Shown: positions 42,768-51,928, numbered from the stretch's first letter. The stretch is 64,000 bases of DNA from Williamsia serinedens (GCF_024171725.1 NZ_JAMTCG010000003.1:558001-622000), one strand, 5' to 3'. Program-made: numbers and translations. The notes: a model not told the origin generated them from the letters alone.

Positions 42768-44711
42768 TCAGCGCCCCGCGGCCACCGCGTCGACGTCGTC
42801 GACCGGACCGGTGAACTGGCTGGTGTAGAGCCGGTGGTAGGCGCCTCGCGCGTCGAGGAGCTCGTCGTGGGTGCCCTGTTCGACGATCCGCCCGGACTCC
42901 ATGACGAGGATGAGGTCGGCGTCGCGCACCGTCGAGAGGCGGTGTGCGATCACGAAACTCGTGCGGTCGGCCCGGAGCGCCACCATCGCCTTCTGGATGA
43001 GCAGCTCGGTGCGGGTGTCCACGGAGCTCGTCGCCTCGTCGAGGATGAGCAGCTGCGGACGGGCGAGGAACGCCCGCGCGATGGTGATGAGCTGCTTCTC
43101 GCCGGCGCTGACGCCGCCGCCCTCCTCGTCGATGACGGTGTCGTACCCGTCAGGAAGCGTGGCGACGAGTCCGTCGACGTGGGCCGCGCGGGCGGCCTCG
43201 AGCACGGCCTCCCTGCTCGCGGTGGGGTCGCCGTAGGCGATGTTGTCCCAGATGGTCCCGCCGAAGAGCCACGAGTCCTGCAGCACCATGCCTGTGCGCG
43301 ACCGGAGGTCGGCCCGCGTCATCGACCGCGTCTCGACCCCGTCGAGCTCGATGCTGCCGGAGTGGATGTCGTAGAAGCGCATCAGCAGGTTGACCACCGT
43401 GGTCTTGCCCGCGCCCGTCGGCCCGACGATCGCGACCATGTTCCCCGGCCGGGCGGCCAGCGACAGCTGCGTGATGAGCGGCTGGTCGTCGCGGTAGCGG
43501 AAGTCGACGTCTGCGAAGGTGACCGCGCCGCGGCCGTCGGACGGCGGTGTGGCTGGCTTCAGCGGGTCGGGGGTCTCGACCTCCTCGTCGAGGATGTCGA
43601 AGATGCGCTCGGCCGACGCCACACCGCTCTGCATGAGGTTGAACATCGACCCGATCTGGGTCAGCGGCTGGGTGAACTGCCGCGAGTACTGGACGAAGGC
43701 CTGGACCTCGCCGAGGCTGAGCGATCCCGACGCCACCCGCAGTCCGCCGACGACGGCGATCGCGACGTAGTTGAGGTTCCCCAGGAACATGATCGCGGGC
43801 ATGATGATCCCGCTGATGAACTGGGCCTTCCAGCTCGCCGCGTAGAGGGTCTCGTTGCGCTCGTCGAACCGCTCCTGCACCTCGTCGCGACGACCGAACA
43901 GCGCTATCACCTCGTGCCCGGTGAAGGCCTCCTCCACCTGCGCGTTGAGTCGGCCGGTGTTCTTCCACTGCGCGAGGAAGTGCGGTTTGGACCGCTTCGC
44001 GACGAGCGCCGTCGCGAGGACCGCGAGCGGGACGGTCGCGAGCGCGATCAGGGACAGCAGCGGCGAGATGACCACCATGACGACGAGGACGGCGATCACC
44101 GTCAGCACCGAGTTGAGCAGCTGGGTGATGGTCTGCTGCATCGACTGCGCGAGGTTGTCGATGTCGTTGGTGACCCGCGACAGCAGCTCGCCGCGCGGGG
44201 TGCGGTCGAAGTAGGACAGCGGGAGTCGGTGGATCTTGTCCTCGACGTCGGCGCGGAGCTCGCGGACCGTCTGTTGCACGGTCACGTTGAGCAGCAGGCC
44301 CATCGCCCAGGCGAGGATCGACGAGACGACGTACAGCGCCAGCACGATGGTCAGCGTGCGGCCGAGAGCGGTGAAGTCGACGCCGACTCCGGGGGTGAGG
44401 TCCGTCGACGCGACGAGGTCGGCGAAGGTGCCCTGGCCGCGCTCGCGAAGTCCCTGCACCGCCTGCGCCTTGGTGATCCCCGACGGCAGCTGCGCCCCGA
44501 TCACGCCCGCGAAGATGATGTCGGTGGCGTGACCCAGGATCCGTGGGGAGATCGCCGTGAGCACCACCGAGCCGACGGTGCACGCGACCACGACGAGCAG
44601 CGACAGGCGGCGGCGCGCGAGGAGCCCGAGGAGTCGTCGCACCGACGGCCGGAACGAGCGCGCCTTCTCCCCCGGCATGCCGCCGGCCATCGGGCCTCCC
44701 GGGCGGCTCAT
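42768..44711 (-). CDS. ABC exporter half-transporter (second subunit)
   Basis: 647 residues: a Gly/Met/Pro N-terminal tail, six membrane segments (~35-340), and an ATPase domain with Walker A GPTGAGKTT, signature GVSAGEKQL, Walker B LLILDEATSSVD and the H-loop AHRLST. The catalytic Glu (DEAT) and signature serine are intact. It pairs with the product of the upstream gene to form a heterodimeric multidrug/lipid exporter. A predicted extracytoplasmic insert of ~50 residues follows TM1. Confidence 0.88.
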   Translation of the reverse strand: MSRPGGPMAGGMPGEKARSFRPSVRRLLGLLARRRLSLLVVVACTVGSVVLTAISPRILGHATDIIFAGVIGAQLPSGITKAQAVQGLRERGQGTFADLVASTDLTPGVGVDFTALGRTLTIVLALYVVSSILAWAMGLLLNVTVQQTVRELRADVEDKIHRLPLSYFDRTPRGELLSRVTNDIDNLAQSMQQTITQLLNSVLTVIAVLVVMVVISPLLSLIALATVPLAVLATALVAKRSKPHFLAQWKNTGRLNAQVEEAFTGHEVIALFGRRDEVQERFDERNETLYAASWKAQFISGIIMPAIMFLGNLNYVAIAVVGGLRVASGSLSLGEVQAFVQYSRQFTQPLTQIGSMFNLMQSGVASAERIFDILDEEVETPDPLKPATPPSDGRGAVTFADVDFRYRDDQPLITQLSLAARPGNMVAIVGPTGAGKTTVVNLLMRFYDIHSGSIELDGVETRSMTRADLRSRTGMVLQDSWLFGGTIWDNIAYGDPTASREAVLEAARAAHVDGLVATLPDGYDTVIDEEGGGVSAGEKQLITIARAFLARPQLLILDEATSSVDTRTELLIQKAMVALRADRTSFVIAHRLSTVRDADLILVMESGRIVEQGTHDELLDARGAYHRLYTSQFTGPVDDVDAVAAGR

Positions 44712-44736
44712 CCCGCCCGCCTGACGTCCGGGCGGC

Positions 44737-46470
44737 TCATCGGGCGCCCTGCGCGGCGAGCTGGGAGTCGACGATCTCGGCGTAAGTCGGACAGGAGGCG
44801 AGCAGCTCGTCGTGGGTGCCGATGCCGACTGTCCTCCCGTGCTCGAGGACGACGATCTGGTCGGCGTCGACGACGGTCGAGACCCGCTGCGCGACCACGA
44901 TGACGCAGGCCTCGCGCGTGACCGGCTTCAGCGCGGCGCGCACGCGGGCATCGGTGGCGAGGTCGAGGGCGGAGAACGAGTCGTCGAAGAGCAGGATCGA
45001 CGGTCGTCGGATGACAGCGCGGGCGATGGCCAGGCGTTGTCGCTGCCCGCCGGACACGGTGGTGCCGCCCTGCGCGACGGCGGTGTCGAGGCCGTCGGGC
45101 ATATCGCGGACGAACCCGTCCGCCTGGGCGATGCGCAGCGCCTCCCAGATCTCGTCGTCGGTGGCGTCGGCCTTGCCGTACCGCAGGTTGGACGCGATGG
45201 TGCCGGAGAACAGGTAGGGCTTCTGCGGGACGACGCCGATCGCCGCCCGCAGGACCTCGGGGTCGAGGTCGCGGACGTCGGTGCCGCCGACGAGGACCGC
45301 GCCGGCGGTGACGTCGATGAGGCGCGGGATGAGCGAGAGCATCGTCGTCTTCCCTGCGCCCGTGGACCCGACGATGGCGGTCGTGGTGCCCGGGCGGGCG
45401 GTCAGCGTGAGGTCGCACAGGACCGGGGCGTCGGCGCCCGGGTAGCGGAACTGCGCGTCGCGGAACTCGACGCGGCCCGGATCGCCGGCGAAGCCGATCG
45501 GGGTCGGGGTGGGGACGACGGAGCTGTCGGTGGCCAGCACCTCGGTGATGCGTTCGGCGCAGACCGACGCACGCGGCGCCATCATCGCCAGGAACGAGGC
45601 CATCATGACCGCCATGAGGATCTGCATGACGTAGCTGATCATCGCGGTGAGCGCACCGATCTCGACGGCGCCGTCGGAGATGCGGTAGCCGCCGACCCAG
45701 ACGATCGCGACCATGGTCACGTTGGTGATCAGCAGGACGGTCGGGAACATGAGGGCGACGAGGCGGCCGACGCGCAGCGACGCCGCGGTGAGGTCGTCGT
45801 TGGCGTCGCCGAACCGGCGACGTTCGTGGTCCTCCCGGACGAACGCGCGCACCACGCGGATACCGGTGATCTGTTCGCGCAGAACGCGGTTCACGGCGTC
45901 GATGCGCACCTGCATGGCCCGGAACTGCGGGATCATCCGCGCGATGATCAGTGCCATCGCGCCGCCGAGGACGGGGACCGCGATCACCAGCACCCACGCC
46001 AGGGAGGCGCCGACGCGGACACCCATGACGATGCCGCCGATGCACATGATGGGTGCGGTGACGAGGATCGTCGCGGCCATCACGCCGAGCAGCTGCACCT
46101 GCTGGACGTCGTTGGTGGTGCGGGTGATGAGCGACGGCGCACCGAACGTGCCCACCTCGCGGGCGGAGAACGACCCGACGCGGCGCATGAGGTCGCGGCG
46201 CAGGTCGCGACCGGCTCCGAGTGACGCCCGCGCGCCGAAGAAGCTCGACGCGATGCTCCCGATGACCTGGACGACGGAGAACAGGAGCATCCACCCGCCC
46301 ATGCGGAGGATGTAGTCGGTGTCGCCGCGGGCGATGCCGTTGTCGATGATGTCGGCGTTGAGCGTGGGCAGGTAGAGCATCGCGATCGTGGCGATGATCT
46401 GGACGACGACGACCGCCCCCAGCTCACGGCGGTAGGGGGCGAGGTAGGTCCGCAGCAGACGGATCAGCAC
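44737..46470 (-). CDS. ABC exporter half-transporter (first subunit)
   Basis: 577 residues: six membrane segments then an ATPase domain with Walker A GSTGAGKTT, signature TVSGGQRQR, Walker B SILLFDDSFSALD and AQRVST as H-loop. Walker B is followed by Asp-Ser rather than the catalytic Glu, and the H-loop His is Gln, so this subunit carries the degenerate ATP site typical of heterodimeric exporters such as the TM287/288 type. 25 bases upstream of its partner gene. Confidence 0.88.
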   Translation of the reverse strand: MLIRLLRTYLAPYRRELGAVVVVQIIATIAMLYLPTLNADIIDNGIARGDTDYILRMGGWMLLFSVVQVIGSIASSFFGARASLGAGRDLRRDLMRRVGSFSAREVGTFGAPSLITRTTNDVQQVQLLGVMAATILVTAPIMCIGGIVMGVRVGASLAWVLVIAVPVLGGAMALIIARMIPQFRAMQVRIDAVNRVLREQITGIRVVRAFVREDHERRRFGDANDDLTAASLRVGRLVALMFPTVLLITNVTMVAIVWVGGYRISDGAVEIGALTAMISYVMQILMAVMMASFLAMMAPRASVCAERITEVLATDSSVVPTPTPIGFAGDPGRVEFRDAQFRYPGADAPVLCDLTLTARPGTTTAIVGSTGAGKTTMLSLIPRLIDVTAGAVLVGGTDVRDLDPEVLRAAIGVVPQKPYLFSGTIASNLRYGKADATDDEIWEALRIAQADGFVRDMPDGLDTAVAQGGTTVSGGQRQRLAIARAVIRRPSILLFDDSFSALDLATDARVRAALKPVTREACVIVVAQRVSTVVDADQIVVLEHGRTVGIGTHDELLASCPTYAEIVDSQLAAQGAR

Positions 46471-46581
46471 GGCCGGTTCTCCGGCGTCGGGAGAGGTGGA
46501 GGCAGCACCTCCAGAACGCTACCGCTGCCCACCGTCAGCTGCCTCGTTCTTTTCGCCGCGGAAACGATCTGCGGTTCGGGT

Positions 46582-46595
46582 GGTGACGCGTCACC
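46582..46595. promoter_or_regulatory. perfect 14-bp palindrome upstream of the LGFP gene
   Basis: GGTGACGCGTCACC, a perfect palindrome 26 bases before the ATG of the LGFP-repeat gene, fits a dimeric regulator operator. A separate small hairpin, TGGAGG-CAGCA-CCTCCA (46497-46513), lies nearer the divergent ABC gene. Confidence 0.5.
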
Positions 46596-46621
46596 GCGAC
46601 GGGGATGTGACCATAGGCGTC

Positions 46622-47209
46622 ATGTACATGGCTCTTCCCACCCTCCGCGCCCGTGTCCTCGGCGTCGTCCTCGCCGGTGCGGCGGCCGCGACCGTCTGCA
46701 CCGCCGCCCCCGCGTCCGCCGACACCGTCTACGGCGAGTTCACCGTCGGCGGCAAGATCGAGGAGGCGTTCGACGCCACCGGCGGCGTCGACACGTGGGG
46801 CAACCCGATCACCGGCGAGCGCGTCGCATACCGCAACGGGCGTTTCCAGGTGTTCGAGAAGAACGTGTCGTTCTACTGGAACGCCGGCGTCGACTCGGGG
46901 AACGCCCACTTCGTCGGCGGGGCCATCCGCACCAAGTGGGGCCAGCTCGGTTACGAGCGCAAGGCCCTCGGTTACCCGGTCACCGACGAGCAGGACGTAC
47001 CCGGTCGCGGCAAGCGCCAGGACTTCCAGGGCGGGAACATCTACTGGTCGTCCTCGGCCGGCGCCCACCAGGTGTGGGGGAAGATCTTGGGTCGCTGGGC
47101 CGCGATGGGCGGTTCTCGCGGCTACTACGGGATGCCGCAGACCGACGAGTACCGCGTCGGCAACCGCTTCGCCCAGGACTTCGCCGGCGGGACCATCTTC
47201 TGGCCCTGA
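46622..47209 (+). CDS. secreted LGFP-repeat protein
   Basis: 195 residues. Signal peptide cleaved after APASA (~residue 37). The mature part has an opening VYGEFTVGGKIEEAFDATGG and about three LGFP-type units: GNPITGERVAYRNGRFQVFE, LGYERKALGYPVTDEQ with RQDFQGGNIYWS, and RGYYGMPQTDEY with AQDFAGGTIFW. LGFP repeats are typical of envelope-associated proteins of mycolate actinobacteria and may anchor to arabinogalactan or mycolates. ATG 46628 is an alternative start. Confidence 0.85.
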   Translation: MYMALPTLRARVLGVVLAGAAAATVCTAAPASADTVYGEFTVGGKIEEAFDATGGVDTWGNPITGERVAYRNGRFQVFEKNVSFYWNAGVDSGNAHFVGGAIRTKWGQLGYERKALGYPVTDEQDVPGRGKRQDFQGGNIYWSSSAGAHQVWGKILGRWAAMGGSRGYYGMPQTDEYRVGNRFAQDFAGGTIFWP

Positions 47210-47244
47210 GTTCCCGTCGTCCGTCGCACCCCTGGCTCGAAACG

Positions 47245-47307
47245 CGTCGAGTGGGCGGTTCCCGACGTCGAGTGGGCGGTTCCAGACGTCGAGTGGGCGT
47301 TTCCAGA
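47245..47307. repeat. three tandem 21-bp units (repeat locus D)
   Basis: Units 47245-47265, 47266-47286, 47287-47307 with consensus CGTCGAGTGGGCGGTTCCAG plus A. The sequence differs from loci A-C but period and placement at gene 3' ends are the same. The third unit pairs with an inverted copy 42 bases downstream. Confidence 0.85.
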
Positions 47308-47358
47308 CGGTCTGTGTCGTGAGCCGCCCAACCGACGTCCGGTAACGCCCACTCGACG
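47287..47358. terminator. bidirectional hairpin with 15-bp perfect stem
   Basis: CGTCGAGTGGGCGTT (47287-47301) and AACGCCCACTCGACG (47344-47358) are exact complements around a 42-base loop. Lies between the convergent LGFP and accD3 stops. The right arm starts eight bases from the accD3 stop. Confidence 0.65.
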
Positions 47359-47365
47359 GGGTGGG

Positions 47366-48838
47366 TCAGCCCGCGAAGCGGGCCGCGCGATCGGCCGCGC
47401 GACGGTCTTCCGGGATCGCCCGGGCCTCGGCGATCGCCGCCGTGACCGCGGCTCCGATCGCCCGTGCGAAGCCCTCGGGATCGCGGGCCGGGTCGCCCTC
47501 GTCGACGACCGTGTCGACGAGTCCCCGCTCGGCCAGCGTGGCCGCGCCGATGTCCTGACGACGGGCCATGACGTCGGCGTGGTCGGTGTCGCGGAAGACG
47601 ATGAGGCTCGCACCCTCCGGAGGGAGCGGCGCCAGCCACGCGTGTGAGGCGGCGACGATCCGATCGGCGGGCAGCAGCGCCAACGCCCCTCCTCCGGCGC
47701 CCTCGCCGAGCAGCACCGACACCGTCGGGACAGGCAGCGCGACGAGATCGGCCAGGCAGCGCGCGATCTCACCGGCCAGACCGCCCTGCTCGGCATCCAC
47801 CGACAGGTCGGCGCCGGGGGTGTCGATGATCGTCACCAGCGGCAGACGCAGATCGGCTGCCACCTGCATCCCGCGTCGGGCCACACGCAACGCGGCCGGG
47901 CCGAGCCGGGAGCCGGGGCGCTGCAGCCGACGATCCTGGGCGACGACGACCACGCCGTCGCCATGGATGCGGGTCAGCATGACGATCAGCCCGTGATCGT
48001 TCTCGCCCTCACCGGTACCGCTGAGGTCGACGACGTCGGAGGCGATGCGCGACAGCAGTTCTCGCGCACCCGGCCTGTCACCACGCCGAGACGCGACGAC
48101 GCAGTCCCACGCGTCGACCTGCGGTGGGCGCCCGTCGACGCCCGTCGACGACGCATCACCGGCGCCGTCCGAGTCGATGATCCGCAGCACGGCGTCGACG
48201 ATGACGGCGAGTTCGTCGACGCCGCAGATGATGTCGACGATGCCGTGGCGACGGAGGTTCTCCGAGCGCTGCACCTCGGCGGGGAACGGCTCGCCGTACA
48301 GGCCCTCGTAGACGCGGGGGCCCAGGAAGCCCACCAGCGCAGAGGGTTCCGCGATGGTCACGTGGCCGAGTGATGCCCACGACGCGAACACGCCACCCGT
48401 GGTCGGGTGACGGAGACACACCAGATACGGCAGGTGTGCGGCCTTGTGGTCGACGACCGCCGCGGTGATGGTGACCATCTGCAGGAAGGCCGGTGTGCCC
48501 TCCTGCATCCGGGTGCCGCCGGAGGCAGGGAGCACCAGCACCGGCAGGCGTTCCGCGGTGGCCCGACGGAGGGCAGCGGTCACACGTGCGCCGGCGTCGC
48601 GTCCGATCGACCCGGCGAGGAAACCGAATTCGCTGACCACGACGGCGATCGAGCGCCCCCGGACGCGCAGACGACCGGTGAGGACGGATTCGTTCTCACC
48701 GGTCGTCTGTCGGGCGCTGTTCAGATCGTCGGCGTACCCGGGGTCGTCCGTGTCGACGACGACGGGGGTGTCCCAGCTCTGCCAGGTGCCGTCGTCGGCC
48801 AGGACGTCGATCACCTCGCGGGCGCTGCGTCGTGTCAC
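47366..48838 (-). CDS. accD3: acyl-CoA carboxylase carboxyltransferase, AccD3-like
   Basis: 490 residues, matching the length of mycobacterial AccD3. Two crotonase-like carboxyltransferase halves: the first with ASGGTRMQEGTPAFLQM and HPTTGGVFASWASLG (oxyanion glycines), the second with IIDTPGADLSVDAEQGGLA and LLGEGAGGGALALLPADR. It transfers the carboxyl from biotin carrier to acetyl-CoA or a related acyl-CoA. No zinc ribbon is seen at the N-terminus. The biotin carboxylase partner is not in the window. Confidence 0.8.
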   Translation of the reverse strand: MTRRSAREVIDVLADDGTWQSWDTPVVVDTDDPGYADDLNSARQTTGENESVLTGRLRVRGRSIAVVVSEFGFLAGSIGRDAGARVTAALRRATAERLPVLVLPASGGTRMQEGTPAFLQMVTITAAVVDHKAAHLPYLVCLRHPTTGGVFASWASLGHVTIAEPSALVGFLGPRVYEGLYGEPFPAEVQRSENLRRHGIVDIICGVDELAVIVDAVLRIIDSDGAGDASSTGVDGRPPQVDAWDCVVASRRGDRPGARELLSRIASDVVDLSGTGEGENDHGLIVMLTRIHGDGVVVVAQDRRLQRPGSRLGPAALRVARRGMQVAADLRLPLVTIIDTPGADLSVDAEQGGLAGEIARCLADLVALPVPTVSVLLGEGAGGGALALLPADRIVAASHAWLAPLPPEGASLIVFRDTDHADVMARRQDIGAATLAERGLVDTVVDEGDPARDPEGFARAIGAAVTAAIAEARAIPEDRRAADRAARFAG

Positions 48839-48859
48839 ACCCCCATCATCGTCGGGCGA

Positions 48860-50542
48860 TCACTTCTGGGCGGGCAGAACGTGCTCGCCTGTCTTGTCGC
48901 ACGACAAGGCGAGCGAGGAGATGTACTGCTTCTCCCCGTTCGGACCCGGCTTGGCCGAGGCGATCATGTCGGGGCGCTCGAACTCGACCCCGGTGACGCA
49001 GCACATCAGCTTCACGTCGGTGGGGTTGCCGTCGGCGTCGAGCATCGGGATGTCGATGCCGTCGTCGGTGCGCCGCAGGTAGAACCTGCCCTGGGTGGCC
49101 AGCGCGATGATCGGCGGGAGCACCAGCGCGAGCACCAGAGCGACGATCGGAGAGTAGGGCTGGATGGCGTCGCCGAACACGTGGAAGTACACCAGGATCG
49201 ACGCACCGGCGGCCACGATCACCGACACGAACCCGACGGGGTTGACGTTGTAGAGCATCCCGCGGCGGAACTCCGGCTGCTTCGGGGAGATCTTCAGCAG
49301 GTACTTGTTGATGGCGATGTCCGAGGCGACGGCGACGATCCACGCGATGCCGCAGTTGGCGTAGAAGTTCAGCAGGTTGTTGAGGAAGCTGAACATGTCC
49401 GCCTCCATCAGCACGATGGCGATGGCGACGTTGAACACCAGGAACACGATGCGACCCGGGTAGGTCTTGGTGACGCGGGTGAAGCTGTTGGTCCACGCGA
49501 GCGAACCCGAGTAGGCGTTGGTGACGTTGATCTTGATCTGGCTGATCACCACGAGGATGACGGCCAGGGTCAGCGCCAGCCAGTGCGGCATGAAGTCCTC
49601 GTAGATGGCGAGGAACTGCTCGACGGGCTGGTTGGCGACGCCGGCCTGCTCGGTGAAGTTCAGGATCAGGTAGACCGCGAGGAAGAGCCCGACGACCTGC
49701 TTGATGGCGCCGAAGAAGACCCAGCCCGGGCCGGCGGTGATGACCGCGGTCCACCACTTGCGGCTGTTCTCCGCCGTGCGCGGCGGCATGAAGCGCAGGT
49801 AGTCGATCTGCTCGGCGATCTGGGCGATGAGCGACAGACACACACCAGCGGCCAGCATCGTGCCCGCGAAGGAGACACCCTGTCCGCCCTTCGCGTCGGT
49901 GCCGCCGCTGTAGGCGAGGAAGTCACCGATCGCGTCGGGGTGCGTGATGAGCAGGTAGAGGAACGGCAGCACCATCATGACCAGCCACAGCGGGGTGGTC
50001 CACACCTGCAGCTTGGCCAGCGTGTTCATCCCGTAGATCACCAGCGGGATGATGAGCACCGACGAGAGCAGGTAACCCAGCCACAGCGGGATGTGCAGGC
50101 CGAGTTTGAGGCCCTGCGCCATGATCGAGCCCTCGAGGGCGAAGAAGATGAACGTGAACGACGCGAAGATGACGTTGGTGACGACGGACCCGTAATAGCC
50201 GAAACCGCTTCCGCGCGTGATCAGGTCGAGGTCGATGTTGTACCGCGCCGCGTAGTAGGCGAGCGGGTAGCCGGTCAGCACGACGACGATCGCGAAGAAC
50301 AGGATGCCCCACAGCGCGTTGCCGGTGCCGTTGGCGATCCCGATGTTCGCGCCGATCGCGAAGTCCGCGAGGTAGGCGATGCCACCCAGCGCGGAGATCG
50401 CGACGACCCCCGGGCCCCACTTGCGGTAGCTGCGGGGTGCGAACCGGAGGGTGTAGTCCTCCAGGGTCTCGCGGGTCGCCGCGGCCGCCGGTCCGGTCGC
50501 GAGGGTCGTGGTGTTCGGCGGTTCCGCCACGGTGTCCGTCAT
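48860..50542 (-). CDS. NCS1-family purine/cytosine permease-like protein with C-terminal extension
   Basis: 560 residues with ~12 membrane segments. NCS1 features: YTLRFAPRSYRKWGPGVVAISALGG at the N-terminus, SGFGYYGSVV, and EQIDYLRFMPP in the central cytoplasmic loop. After the last membrane segment comes a ~85-residue polar tail (FYLRRTDDGIDIPMLDADG, LMCCVTGVEFERPDM, LALSCDKTGEHV) with three cysteines, unlike plain cytosine permeases and reminiscent of sensor/transporter variants in actinobacteria. The substrate could be a nucleobase or related ring compound. Confidence 0.78.
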   Translation of the reverse strand: MTDTVAEPPNTTTLATGPAAAATRETLEDYTLRFAPRSYRKWGPGVVAISALGGIAYLADFAIGANIGIANGTGNALWGILFFAIVVVLTGYPLAYYAARYNIDLDLITRGSGFGYYGSVVTNVIFASFTFIFFALEGSIMAQGLKLGLHIPLWLGYLLSSVLIIPLVIYGMNTLAKLQVWTTPLWLVMMVLPFLYLLITHPDAIGDFLAYSGGTDAKGGQGVSFAGTMLAAGVCLSLIAQIAEQIDYLRFMPPRTAENSRKWWTAVITAGPGWVFFGAIKQVVGLFLAVYLILNFTEQAGVANQPVEQFLAIYEDFMPHWLALTLAVILVVISQIKINVTNAYSGSLAWTNSFTRVTKTYPGRIVFLVFNVAIAIVLMEADMFSFLNNLLNFYANCGIAWIVAVASDIAINKYLLKISPKQPEFRRGMLYNVNPVGFVSVIVAAGASILVYFHVFGDAIQPYSPIVALVLALVLPPIIALATQGRFYLRRTDDGIDIPMLDADGNPTDVKLMCCVTGVEFERPDMIASAKPGPNGEKQYISSLALSCDKTGEHVLPAQK

Positions 50543-50599
50543 GAGCTCTCCTGTTCGCCGGGCATGGGTGCCCCCTGTTCTCGCAGTGAGGATCTCGCC

Positions 50600-50628
50600 C
50601 CCTACTGGGCAATAGCGCGAAAGTAGGG
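50600..50628 (-). promoter_or_regulatory. inverted repeat in the leader of the NCS1 permease gene
   Basis: CCCTACT (50600-50606) and AGTAGGG (50622-50628) flank a 15-base loop, 58 bases upstream of the permease start. It could be an operator or a leader RNA stem. I do not recognise a known riboswitch consensus. Confidence 0.4.
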
Positions 50629-50750
50629 ACGCGGTGTGTCGAATGCGGTGCCGCCATGTTTCCGGCGCGAAAACTCGCAGCTCTTAGCCTTGCGTATCAC
50701 TCGCTGGTGCCGTAGAGCATCCTTCGACGTCTCCCGTACCGTGGCGGGCG

Positions 50751-51155
50751 ATGAGTGCGACGATGCCGACGGTGACCGTGTGTCGCGGATGCTGCTGCGG
50801 CACCCGCAAGAAGCATCCCGACGTCGACCACGACGCCCAGCTCGACGTGCTGCGGGAGTCGGTGCGCGATGTCGCACGGGTGCGCACCAGCGACTGCCTC
50901 GACGACTGCAAGCGCTCAAACGTGGTCGTCGTGTCGCCGTCGCGAGCCGGTCGCGCCGAGGGTGGTCGGCCGGTGTGGCTGCAGAAGGTGCTGACGGCGT
51001 CCGCGATCGATGCGATCGGCGAATGGATCCGGGCCGGCGGACCTGGTGTCGTCACCACGCCGCCCGATGTCGGGCGTCACGTCTATCGGCCCGGCGCCTC
51101 GACGAAGAAGGCCGCCGCGAAGGCCGAGAAGAAAGCGAAGAAAACGAAGCGCTGA
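50751..51155 (+). CDS. thioredoxin-like [2Fe-2S] ferredoxin domain protein
   Basis: 134 residues. Cysteines VCRGCCCGTRKKHP near the N-terminus and SDCLDDCKRSNVVVV (~residues 48-62) match the thioredoxin-fold ferredoxin pattern in which four Cys ligate a [2Fe-2S] cluster. WLQKVLTASAIDAIGEWIRAGG follows, then a Lys/Ala-rich basic tail. Probable small cytoplasmic electron carrier; the redox partner is unknown. No strong ribosome-binding site. Confidence 0.75.
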   Translation: MSATMPTVTVCRGCCCGTRKKHPDVDHDAQLDVLRESVRDVARVRTSDCLDDCKRSNVVVVSPSRAGRAEGGRPVWLQKVLTASAIDAIGEWIRAGGPGVVTTPPDVGRHVYRPGASTKKAAAKAEKKAKKTKR

Positions 51156-51167
51156 CGCCGATCAGCG
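51150..51167. terminator. stop-codon-embedded hairpin between ferredoxin and enoyl-CoA hydratase genes
   Basis: CGCTGA-CGCCGA-TCAGCG: a perfect 6-bp stem whose arms contain the TGA of the rightward gene and the stop of the leftward gene. Confidence 0.45.
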
Positions 51168-51893
51168 GCCCAGGAATCGGGGCGCGCGCTTCTCCGCCCG
51201 CGCGGCGCGGCCCTCGGCGAGATCCTCGCTCTCCCATGCCCGCATCATCGCGGCCTGCCGGTCGGCCGGCGCATCGTCGCGAGCACCGTCCCCGGTGAAC
51301 ACCGCCTTGTAGTGGGCGAGCGTCAGTGGCGCGAGCTCGGCGATGGTCGCCGCCCACTCCTGCGCGGACGCGAGGTCGCCGAGACGGTTGGCGAAACCCG
51401 TTGCCAGAGCGTGGTCCGCGGTCAGTGGGTCGCAGCCGATGAGCATCCCCCGCGCGGTCCCGGCGCCCACCAGCGAGATGAGTCGCCGGATCGTCCACTC
51501 GTCCACCGCCACACCGATCTTGGCGGCCGGGATGCCCGCGATCGCACCCGGCGCCATCACCCGCAGGTCGGCGATCATCGCGAGCTGCAGCCCCGCACCG
51601 AGCGCACTCCCGTTCAGCGCGGCGATCACTGGAACCTGAACGGACTCCAGGCGCGTGAGGGTCGCGACGAGCGAGCCGAGGAAATCGGGGTCGTACACCG
51701 GGCCCGACAGGTCCGCACCCGCGCAGAACACGTCTCCCGCGCCGGTGAGCACGATCGCTCGCGCACCGGACGACACGGCGTCGTCGAAGGCCGAGGCCAG
51801 GTCGGCGACCATCGCGTGGTCGAGAGCGTTGCGCTTCTCCGGCCGCTGCAACTCGATGGTCGTGACGGCGCCGTCCGACGTGCTCCCGATCAT
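51162..51893 (-). CDS. enoyl-CoA hydratase/isomerase (crotonase family)
   Basis: 243 residues. Crotonase features: LQRPEKRNALDHAMV, oxyanion CAGADLSG (~60), LNGSALGAGLQLAMIADLRV (~95-114) and IPAAKIGVAVDEWTIRRL. The usual catalytic glutamates near residues ~105 and ~125 are not clearly present: the first position reads GLQL and the second VAVDEW. The activity may therefore be non-hydratase (similar to EchA6-type acyl-CoA binders) or use the DE pair. Acts in lipid metabolism. Confidence 0.8.
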   Translation of the reverse strand: MIGSTSDGAVTTIELQRPEKRNALDHAMVADLASAFDDAVSSGARAIVLTGAGDVFCAGADLSGPVYDPDFLGSLVATLTRLESVQVPVIAALNGSALGAGLQLAMIADLRVMAPGAIAGIPAAKIGVAVDEWTIRRLISLVGAGTARGMLIGCDPLTADHALATGFANRLGDLASAQEWAATIAELAPLTLAHYKAVFTGDGARDDAPADRQAAMMRAWESEDLAEGRAARAEKRAPRFLGR

Positions 51894-51928
51894 GGGGGCA
51901 GCGTATCGCCCGTGCGGCACGCTCGATG

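Noticed and set aside
42834-44903. Plus-strand frame of 689 codons opposite the ABC exporter
   Set aside because: Antisense shadow; the minus strand carries Walker A, signature and Walker B motifs.
48407-50626. Plus-strand frame of 739 codons
   Set aside because: Antisense to the accD3 and NCS1 genes, which have clear family motifs.
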